64,000 bases of DNA from Cryoendolithus antarcticus (Eukaryota > Ascomycota > Dothideomycetes > Cladosporiales > Cladosporiaceae), in assembly GCA_002077065.1 (NCBI GenBank), contig NAJO01000018.1, forward strand, positions 186,001 through 250,000, given 5' to 3'. Each line of letters opens with the position of its first letter. Positions within the stretch are counted from its first letter, which is position 1. The translations under genes were made by a program, and so were the position numbers. The notes beneath the pieces were generated by a model that made no database searches, was not told the origin of the DNA, and saw only the letters and a program-made list of their open reading frames with translations. Below, piece after piece: positions 22,591-33,694 of this stretch.

Positions 22591-23545
22591 TCAAATCACA
22601 TCCTCCTTCCTCCTCCCCGGACTCTCCATTCCCGCACTGCCAGCTAGCGTCTCCTGGCTTGGTCGCGGCGTCGTCTCAATCTCGCTACTCGCCCGCGGGA
22701 CCCACATCCCCCCCTCCAAACGTGACGAAGTACTGCTCTGGCGCGGAAACACGAAAGCATCCTCGGACTCCTCGCTTGCTCGCTGCGGTCGGATATCCAA
22801 GATATTTGGGGGTGCTTGGACAGTTTCGTCGGATTGGTCGTCGGTGTACTCGTAGTTCTGCGCGAGGGGCGTGTAGATCTCCTTCGCGGAGTGGAAGTGG
22901 CCTGTGCCTGGTCTGAGGTTTGCGGGCAGGGCGAGGCGGGAGGGGTGCGTGAGGCGGTAGAACCAGGATGGGGAGGTGGCTGGGGAGGGTCGGGATGGGG
23001 GAAGGGGTTTCAGGGAGGTGTGGCAGTTTGGGCAGGTTTCGGGGTGGGGACGCGGGGGTCGGAGGAGGGAGCGCAGGGAGGTATCGATGTGGGGGAGGGA
23101 GACGAGGGTTAGGTAGGCGTGGATGCCGCTGTGGGAGGAAGGCTGGGGTTAGGAAGGGGTTTAGCGTGGAAAGAAGGGAGGGAGCGACGAACAGATCGAA
23201 CATCGTCGGCACCGTCGCGTAGGACCCCAACATCGTATCCTCAGCGTTATAGTACCAAGCCGTGTGGCACAGAAAGACGATCGCCGGCACCAGAAAGCCA
23301 ACGTGCATAAGGCATAGTGCAAGATCTACCAGTGCCAATTTGCCGCGGGAGATGGAGGTGCGGCGCTCGCGGACCATTACGAGGGCGTAGAGGACTGAGA
23401 AGGAGCAGGGTACTATAGTGAGTGCGGGTAGAGCTTGTCCGGTCTTGAGACCGTGGGCAAGGCCTAGGGAGAAGCCAAAGGGCCACATGAGCAGAGGGGA
23501 AAGTCGAAGGGCACGGGCGTGCAGGGGCTGTTTGTGGGCTTCCAT
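22591..23545 (-). CDS. Small multi-pass membrane protein with C-terminal tail
   Basis: Exons 23193-23545 and 22591-23128 joined over a 64-nt intron (GTTCGT...CCACAG, internal CTAAC) encode 296 residues. Without this intron the frame reads into implausible Pro-rich sequence. The ATG at 23545 starts MEAHKQPLH; the frame continues upstream 13 codons to another ATG. Hydrophobic segments are at about LLMWPFGFSLGLAHG, ALTIVPCSFSVLYALVMV, LALVDLALCLMHVGFLVPAIVFL, and after the junction MFDLGIHAYLTLV. The tail has a CPNC pair and ends in a polar Ser/Arg-rich stretch. The donor is non-consensus, so the exact splice is uncertain. I do not recognise the family with confidence. Confidence 0.75.
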
Positions 23546-24340
23546 GGTGGGTGGGTGATGTTGGTGGGTCTTGGGTATGTCCACCGGTGTTTAGGAAGTG
23601 TCCACACTCAACAGAGAAGCTTGAATCCGAAGTTGTTGATCGATGGGATGAGGTTGAGAGGGTGTCGACGATGTGCGTGCCGGACGCGAACGATGCAATG
23701 GCTCTGAGCGAACGTAGTACAGACGACTTTAGCTAGTAGTCAAACTGATTGCAGGTGGAACGATAGTGATTGACGCATTGGAAGTGCTGGAAGGATGTAG
23801 TAAAGAAGTACCTATCTTGCTGCCTGTTGCGATGCCAATGTTTCAGAGGCTTTGGCGCTAAAGCACTGCGCGAACGGGAGGATAGTTCCTCTCCCTCGCA
23901 GAAGGATTGGATTGTCGACAAATGCCGGTCAATCGATCTGATAAAAGGATAGACTGCTACGAAACATACATTCAGTCGTAGAATTGAGGTGTGATGCAGA
24001 TGTTGCGAAGTATTATGCGACGTACCGGGTTCTTGGCATCCCAATGCTTGAGGTGACCGAGCAGCACTCAGCCAGTCTGCAGTCTGCATATTCACTATCA
24101 TACACCGTGCTTCGCGATCTCGCGGCATTTCCATGCTCTAGGGTATACACACGCCCTCCCCTCCCATCCCAGTCATGCACATCGCCGCGTACGCCGCCAA
24201 GCACAGCCTCCGAAACCGCAGTATCGAAAACCGCGCCGCACCATCCGTACTCCAGGCACCCATATACTTTGCCCCATTGTCGCAGCCATTGAGCACGCAG
24301 GAAGCTCTGCTTGTTTGTTTACAGCTGCAATGCAGCGCCC
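23546..24340. other. Spacer upstream of the membrane protein, downstream of UBA2
   Basis: About 795 bp without a supported gene; short frames on both strands are not protein-like. Confidence 0.45.
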
Positions 24341-26317
24341 TTAGTCGTCCAGCAATATCGCTCCATCGTCGTCAATCGTAACCACCGCATCGCTAGCGGT
24401 CGGCGCAGCTTTGGCGCGTTTCGCAGCTGCAGCATCCACTTCGTCGTCGCCGTCGTCGCCAGCTCCCCTCTTCCGCTTCTCGCGATTGAGCAAGGCAATC
24501 CCATTCATAGCAGACTTTACATCAGGTGCAGTGCCCGACTCAGTTGGTGGGGCAGCTGGGACGGGCTTCAGTGGTAGCTTCCCATACGAGATGTGCGACT
24601 CGATCGAGAGTCCTCCATCTGCTGGAGCAGCGGTCACGGACAATACGAGGTCGGCGCGCGGATCCTCATCGTCATCTGTGATAGTCACGAAGCCACTGCT
24701 CCCGGGCTCTATGCCCAGCTCGGCTAGGGGCGACGAGTAATTGTCTGTCATGTCTTCGTCGTAAATTACGCCTGCTTCTGTAGAGATCGTGAAGTGCGCA
24801 TAGTCGTTATTGCCGATGAGGATGCCAACGAGATCTTGAAGGGTGGACATGCCATTGCCATCGGCGTCTACTGGGGGAATATGCAGCTCGGCGTAGACTG
24901 GCGAGCAGACCGGACAAGCCGGGTTGGGACGTGCGAGATTCTGTGTCGTGATGATTCGCTCTGTGCTGCGGGGATTGAGGAAGATGAACTTGCTGCCTCC
25001 AAGAGGTGGATTATTCGGCTTCATCACCATGGTGTGGCCATTTGTGGTCGCTGTTTCGCTTTCTGCAGCCAGCATACCGCGGAAGACCTTGAAGCCCAGC
25101 ATCACGCTTAGACTTGCTGTAAGTGCATTCGATGTCGCAATCGCAGGTATGATGTTACCAGCCATCTGCTTCACCTCCCACTCGCTATGAAGCAGTACGC
25201 CGAAAACATGTGATCGGAGGTTCGACGCCGAGGTGACGAAGTCCAGAGTGTCCTTGTCGTCCTTGTCGAAGTCGATGCTGGACTCGCCGGCTTGTGCGCG
25301 ACCTGTGAGCGTTGCCAGACTATGGCAGAACACCGCGAGATTCTCCACTAGCGTCCATGACTGCTGATCTTGCGATGCTAGTGCTGCGCCTTCAGCAGCG
25401 CTCAATTTGTCGATGGTGTCGAATTGTATTGACACTGGCTTCTTCCGCGTCTGCCACATCTCCTCCATGCTTTTCAGCCTCTCGATGTCCTCGTAGAACA
25501 CCTTGTCGAACACTGCCTTCGCGAACTCGCTCGTTCCCATCAACCCTCTTATCTTCTTCAATGCCTGTGCCTCCGCTCTCAGCTTCTTGACCTCCTCCTG
25601 ATCATCCCCTTCCGTCTCCACCATGTCGTTCGCCTCCTCCTCGCTCGTCCCGAACAGCTCGGGCAGAAGGTATGACTTTGCCCACACTATGCAATGGATC
25701 GGCTGTGAGGGTGTAGAGCGGATCGTACATATGGGGAAGCTCTTCTGCACGGGCTTCGGATTGCAGTCATAGCACTCCGTCACACCCTTCTGTATCGCCT
25801 GCGCCTGCCCGTTGAAGCCTGTAGTCCCGCTCTCGATCAACGGCACGTCCGCAGCTAGACACATGCGGTTCACGTGCCGCCGCGCAGCCAAGTTGTCCAG
25901 CGCATTGAAGACGATATCGAAGCTGCGGAAGAAGGCAACAGTGTACTGCGGATCAAAGATTGAGGCATGTTGCGCATCGATGTTGACGGCAGGATTGAAC
26001 GGTAGCGCCGTCTCTTTCGCGACCAAGGCTTTTGGCTTCTTGATGTGCTGCTTCCGAAACAGGAACTGGCGATTGAGGTTGCTGAGGTCGATGGTGTCGA
26101 GGTCTATGACTGTGATGCCCGGTGTGTGCTTGGGAGAGGGGATGCCGTTTGCGCCATTTGGAGGAATATAGCCGCTGCCGAAACCGCAGCAGACGAGGTT
26201 CTTGAGCAGCTCGCAGCCGATGCCTCCGGCGCCTATGAGGAGCACGCGGCTGTTCTTGACGCGGACTGTGAGCGGTGCGCCGACGGCTTGGACGGTGCCG
26301 CGGTCTCGTCGCTGCAT
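24341..26317 (-). CDS. UBA2: SUMO-activating enzyme subunit Uba2
   Basis: A single-exon gene of 658 residues. Uba2 with Aos1 adenylates SUMO and forms the E1 thioester in the nucleus. The ATP loop GAGGIG is at 29-34; LNRQFLFRKQHI follows the adenylation strand. CYDC (182-185) and CPVC near residue 480 are the two halves of the zinc site. The catalytic cysteine is expected at C197 in FPICTIRSTP, followed by the family motif PIHCIVWAKS. The ubiquitin-fold domain lies at about 500-590. The C-terminus is a basic nuclear-localisation-like stretch (KRKRGAGDDGDDE) and an acidic hydrophobic end (VVTIDDDGAILLDD). A polar insertion of about 20 residues sits after the first helix (SGYIPPNGANGIPSPKHTP). 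Confidence 0.96.
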   Translation of the reverse strand: MQRRDRGTVQAVGAPLTVRVKNSRVLLIGAGGIGCELLKNLVCCGFGSGYIPPNGANGIPSPKHTPGITVIDLDTIDLSNLNRQFLFRKQHIKKPKALVAKETALPFNPAVNIDAQHASIFDPQYTVAFFRSFDIVFNALDNLAARRHVNRMCLAADVPLIESGTTGFNGQAQAIQKGVTECYDCNPKPVQKSFPICTIRSTPSQPIHCIVWAKSYLLPELFGTSEEEANDMVETEGDDQEEVKKLRAEAQALKKIRGLMGTSEFAKAVFDKVFYEDIERLKSMEEMWQTRKKPVSIQFDTIDKLSAAEGAALASQDQQSWTLVENLAVFCHSLATLTGRAQAGESSIDFDKDDKDTLDFVTSASNLRSHVFGVLLHSEWEVKQMAGNIIPAIATSNALTASLSVMLGFKVFRGMLAAESETATTNGHTMVMKPNNPPLGGSKFIFLNPRSTERIITTQNLARPNPACPVCSPVYAELHIPPVDADGNGMSTLQDLVGILIGNNDYAHFTISTEAGVIYDEDMTDNYSSPLAELGIEPGSSGFVTITDDDEDPRADLVLSVTAAPADGGLSIESHISYGKLPLKPVPAAPPTESGTAPDVKSAMNGIALLNREKRKRGAGDDGDDEVDAAAAKRAKAAPTASDAVVTIDDDGAILLDD

Positions 26318-26928
26318 GGTGGAAGATGTTCGCCTTGTTCAGTGGCCCGTGGGAGGAGATGTCGGATCGAAGAGCAGAGTCTGTAAAGAAGATAGCTGAT
26401 ATGACAGAATAGACACCAGATCCTGTCGCTCTAACGCATCATTCGCTCGTGCGCTTCCAGGTGAGTGTTGAAGTGAAGGCGGTGCTGTGTTTGAAGTGAG
26501 GTCGCTAATGGGTGTCCAGCCCTATGAAGCCTTCACTCTACGGCCATCATACGCGGCGCTAGGCAGCTGAAGAGCCGTTGATGTACGGAGCAATGTGTTG
26601 GGGAGAATATAAGTGACTTTCCATGACATCGCATATGGCAGCTTGACACGTGAGTTCACGCTTGCGACAACGCTCATCACGACACATGGCCAGCGGTACT
26701 CGACGCGTGAAGTGAGAGCATCATCTTACTCTCCATTATGTGAGCATCACCACATCACTCCATCACTCGAATGACATGATTCAGATTGACACCGAGCTCG
26801 ATTCTTGCACTTTGCACTTTCTGTACTGCTGTATCGGCATCTACGATCCCGTCCCTGCTGATTTCAATGGTCCTGTACACCCTCTCATCATTCAATCCGC
26901 GCCTCTCTCTCACCAATCACCGCTCCCC
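26318..26928. other. Spacer between UBA2 start and the CBM18 gene 3' end
   Basis: About 610 bp; presumably the UBA2 promoter. A plus-strand open frame starting at 26740 runs into the antisense of the neighbouring gene and is rejected. Confidence 0.45.
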
Positions 26929-28462
26929 TTACAACCCAACAGTCGCAGCATCACACCCAGTAGGCCCCTGACTCCACCCCGTAAGCCTGTTCGCCACATC
27001 ACTACAATAGCAGTGCGTCGCTACACCGAGCCCAAGGTTCCCACTAGGATCAATGCTGCCCGAGTTGTACATCCGCGCCGCCTCGTAGAAAGTCTGCGCC
27101 CCCTTACCAGCGACTTTAGCGGCCAACTGCTGCAGCCCATCCCCACTGCTCGTCCCCGTGACACCATCAGAGACCATCTGAGTGATCTCGGATGAAGGGC
27201 AGGGTGTCTGAATTCCGCCATCAGCGGCGTTGTTGCAGCTGCCAGCGCCAGAGTGAGATTGGAAAAGTCCTGGGTTGCTGACTGAGTAGGATGTTGTAGG
27301 TGCGCGCACGCAGCCATTAGATTCTTGCATCATGATCGCGAACACAAATTCCACTGGCACGCCAGCACTCGACGCAATAGACGTAAGCGCTGACTTCAGC
27401 TCCGACAACTCATCAGCAGAGTTGTTGGGCACAGCGAAGGCGTTCTCGCAGGATGCGGCCATGATGGGACCGTTGATTGACCACAGGTTCTCAAACGAGA
27501 GCCACGAGGATTGAGCGGGCCAGCCGGCAGAGGCGGAGCCGTCGCCTTTGTAGGTCTTGATGTAGCTTGAGCCGGATGATGAGGGGCCGGAGACGGCGGT
27601 GGTCGATGCTGCTGCGCTACTGGACGCCGAGGAAGATGAAGTGGGTGCGGCTGTGGGCGCTGCTGTTGTGGGTGCGACTGTTGTCGATGCCGCTGTCGTG
27701 GGTGCTGTCGTCGTGGCTGGTGGTGGGCTGGAAGTCTGGGTGGTCGCTGGGATGATGACGGAGGATTCTGCGGTCGTGGTCGGCGCGACCTCGCTTGACA
27801 GGCTAGAAGCAGTCGGTGAGGATGCTGGTGCGGACGTCTCCACCGGTGCAGAAGTCTCGGCAGGTGATGTGGTAGTGGTCTCCTCCGCAGTAGAAGCGAC
27901 GGGCGAAGAAGTCAAAGTCTTGGTCAAGAAAGTGGTGTAGTGGATCGTGCGGTGTCCAGGCGCCTTGTTCGGCACTGCCGCCGATGTCGACGTCTCCGCC
28001 CCGCTGCTGGCCTCAACAGAGCTAGGCGCAGGAACAACAGTCGTCTCGACTGGCGGGACGACAGTACTAGTGGGAGCTTCGGTGCTAATAACAGACGCAG
28101 GCGCGACGGGCGAAGAGCTGCCACTACCGCAATCTCCGAACCCGACCTGGCATCCAGCATCGCAGAATGCGCTACCAGTACCACACCAGCCGTTGGGTCT
28201 GCAAAGTGTCAGTGCCTGTTGCGGAGTGCTCGCTCGACACAATGACGTACCCGCAGCAAGTCCCAGCTGGACAAGTAGCACCGCTCCACGAGCCACAAGA
28301 TCCATCGTATGACACCGCGCGACCAGCGAGCGGAGCCAAGTTGGACGACTGATCGTTGCGCACCAGATGGCGGTTGTGGAACTGCTGATGAGAATGTGGG
28401 ATCGCCTGGGCGAGAGCGGCGAAGGCCAATGCAGTGATCTGCTGCGGCGTTAGTAATTCCAT
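26929..28462 (-). CDS. Secreted CBM18 chitin-binding protein with lysozyme-like domain
   Basis: Exons 28251-28462 and 26929-28198 joined over a 52-nt intron (GTACGT...TGCAG, branch CTGAC) give 493 residues. The first 20 residues form a signal peptide (ITALAFAALAQA, cleavage before IPHS). A hevein-type CBM18 at about 52-95 carries the eight expected cysteines (56, 64, 69, 70, 76, 83, 87, 94); the intron splits it at TCCG|PNGWC. A Ser/Thr/Pro mucin-like linker of about 150 residues, likely O-glycosylated, follows. The C-terminal 190 residues resemble a lysozyme/soluble-transglycosylase fold: AIMMQESNG gives the candidate catalytic Glu at 363, with NPGLFQSHSG, AARMYNSG and the GVATHCYCSDV end. 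Activity on chitin or peptidoglycan is inferred; it acts outside the cell or in the wall. Confidence 0.9.
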
Positions 28463-29026
28463 CACAGTTCTTTCGACCTGTCTCGACTGACCGTGTATGT
28501 AACCATGTCTGCGGCTTTGCTTGCAAATGTATCGGTCTGTCTGTAAAAGAGTGATCGAAGAAGAATCTGCCTCACAGAGGTGATGTCTTCCGATTTGTGA
28601 AGGAGTGTGTGTCGGTGAATCGTAGTCTCGGCGTCAAGCCTGGAGTCTTTACTTCAAGGACAGTGTTGCAAAAGAGCGTGAATGTGATAACACGGAAAGA
28701 GCGACGAGGTCACAGACCTTTGACTTAGACAGTGTGCAAACGAAGCGCGAACGACAGTAGTTAACGAGAAGAGCGCTCTCGCATTGCAGACGCCCGCGGA
28801 CTTATACTCCTGTGCTCCTGTCTTCCTTCGTGCAAGACTAGTACCATATCGACCTCGTCCGATGGTGAGGTATCCCCTCCGCACCTAGGTATCACCAATC
28901 AGCACATCTCACACTGTAGTCCGGCGCAATGCTTTTCAGCCTGCCGCGCAATGCTCCCTGTCGACGCTGTTTCACAATTCTTGACGTCGCAGCAGCCGTT
29001 GCCCCATTGGTGCGCATGCGCCGGCG
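28463..29026. other. Spacer: promoter of CBM18 gene, 3' flank of QNG1
   Basis: About 560 bp. The true C-terminus of QNG1 may extend here through one more intron (see QNG1). No other gene is visible. Confidence 0.4.
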
Positions 29027-30626
29027 CTAGCGCAGGTACGGCAGGACAAGATCGGAGAAACGTGCAGGGGTTACGATGCTTATGCAGTGCATTGGCGGCG
29101 CAGACTCACCTTTAGCTTCGACCTCCTTTGCCAAATCATATAGCAGGAAGTCCAGCAGCACTGCGTGCACTTTGCCGGCGGCTTCGGGGTGGGATGTGAT
29201 GATTTGCCGCCGCATCAGCTCGACGGCCCAGATGCTGCAGCCGCGTAGCTCGATCTCCCAACTATGTCCGTGTGGGATTTCTTCGTGGCGACGGATGCGT
29301 GCGCTCAAGGGGGGCGAGTATTGGAGCATGCTGAGGTTGTACAGCATTTGCGGGACTCTGTAGTCTAGGTTATGTCAGCTGCGCGCTCCCAGGATCTGAC
29401 ATGTCGCAAATGAATGGCTTACCTGCGAACATGGTCAGTTGCTCGATGTCATCGAATCGGCCATACCCCTTGCCGTCGAAGGCCGCCCAAAGGTCTGCAA
29501 CGAAAATTTGTGCTCGCTTGAGAAAGCGTACTCGTCGGTCCTCGAACCGTGTTTCATCTCTGAAGCAAGGGAAGTATTCGGCTAGCATGTTCACGAGCTT
29601 GCCGGCCGAGTGGTCGGCCTGCTCGATCAGTCGGACTACGCTTCGGTCTGGTCTGCGTGGTCGGGTTAAAGTTGTCATCGATGCTCCAGACCCTCCTGTA
29701 CTGGAGCCTGCTGCAGGAACAAACGCGGATCCTACGATCTCGCTCTCGTCACGATGCTCGGCAGTGTAGGCGGTCTCGCTAGCTACCTCGAGCACGTCGC
29801 TCGCTGCTGTCGAGACATTCTTCGGACCGTCCGCCGGTTCAGGTTCGGCGGACGCAGCAACTTCGGTTTCGTGGCTTCGCGGTCCACCAGTCGTGACAGT
29901 GTCGTCGACGCCGGCCGTCGCAATCGACGGATCGTCGTAGTCGACTTCAGCCAAGTCATCGGCGTCCTCGTCCCTGACACCAAACCTCTACACGCATCAG
30001 CAATCTTTCCAAATCCCTCCCAACGACGCCCATCAACTCACCTCCCTCAGCACTTTCGCAGCCTCTTCCAACGCCCCGCACCTCTTTCCCATCATTGGCA
30101 TCCCCTCCCCCGTCTCCCCTCTAAATACCTCCCCCACCAACGCCTCCAGCCCCTCTTCCTCCCATCCCCCCAGATCAGTCAAATCCCTCCCCTCCTCTAA
30201 GCCCCTCCTCAATCCCGCAATCATGCCTGCATACCCAGTCCACCGCTCTCCTCTCCACTCAACCTGCCACCTCTCCTTAGCAGGCAACTCACTCCAGAAC
30301 GAAAAGTTCAGCAAATCCATCGTGAAAATAAATCGCACCATAGCTTCCTCGTCCCACCCCTCGTCGCCCAGGTGAGGATGCAACGGATGATCGTTCCAAG
30401 ATTGCGCCGAGTAAGAGCGAGACGTGAATTGGGTGTAGAGCTCGGCAGCTGCGGATTGAGTACCAGACATGGAGATCGAAACGTCGATGCTGTTGTTGTA
30501 GATGAACTCGGCGTCTGCGAGGACGCCGGTGGAGCTCGAGATCACATGTGCAGAGGGCTGGGCGTCGAGTCCGAGGTGGGAGCGCAGGAGAGCAATGAGC
30601 TCGGGGTCTGCTTCGTTGTCGGACGT
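29027..30626 (-). CDS. QNG1: Queuosine salvage protein Qng1 (DUF2419)
   Basis: Qng1 releases queuine from queuosine 5'-phosphate so it can be reinserted into tRNA. Exons 30042-30626, 29423-29987 and 29027-29364 (introns of 54 and 58 nt) are in frame. Landmarks: ELIALLRSHLG, FIFTMDLLNFSFWSE, VEWRGERWTGY, KLVNMLAEYFPCFRDE, FLKRAQIFVADLWAAFDGKG, DIEQLTMFA|DYRVPQ and ELRGCSIWAVEL. About 90 acidic, Ser/Thr-rich residues are inserted between the helical LREV segment and the active-site half. The conserved start region (SDNEADPELI) is preceded by ACG (30626-30624), not ATG. An alternative leader exon 30774-30841 with an ATG at 30841, spliced over a 104-nt intron (30670-30773) into the same frame, would give 532 residues. 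The 3' end is uncertain, because a GTGAGT donor follows EVEAKG and the family's usual C-terminal motif is not seen. Confidence 0.88.
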
Positions 30627-31033
30627 TGTTGCGAGCCGCTGCTTTGCTCGATGGACGCTACTTTCGCAACTGAGGTACAGAGGTAGGTGCTAGCTGCAAA
30701 GTGGTATTACGTATTGCGGATCTCGGTCGACGACTTTTCCTAGATTGGCATAGGATTGAGTGATGCCCGGTACGAGACTGTTAAAGACGTGACGGCCGAG
30801 GAGTAGCACTGTAATACGAGGAATCTCGATTTCGAGATCATGGAGAGTTATTGCAATTTAAATCTCGTGGTCCACAGGACCTGTGAGCAACATACATATA
30901 GACCTTGATTTGCACTCCTGCAGGACTCGTGTTTACACGTCTCGGTAATTGCGACGCTCGGATTTGTCTACAGATTCGCTACCCGGCCGCTATGTACAGT
31001 GCTGCGGTTCTGGGGCCACTCTCGAACACCACC
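30627..31033. other. Spacer upstream of QNG1, downstream of PRP43
   Basis: About 400 bp; contains the possible QNG1 leader exon at 30774-30841 and presumably the QNG1 promoter. Confidence 0.4.
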
Positions 31034-33694
<2,661 letters not shown>

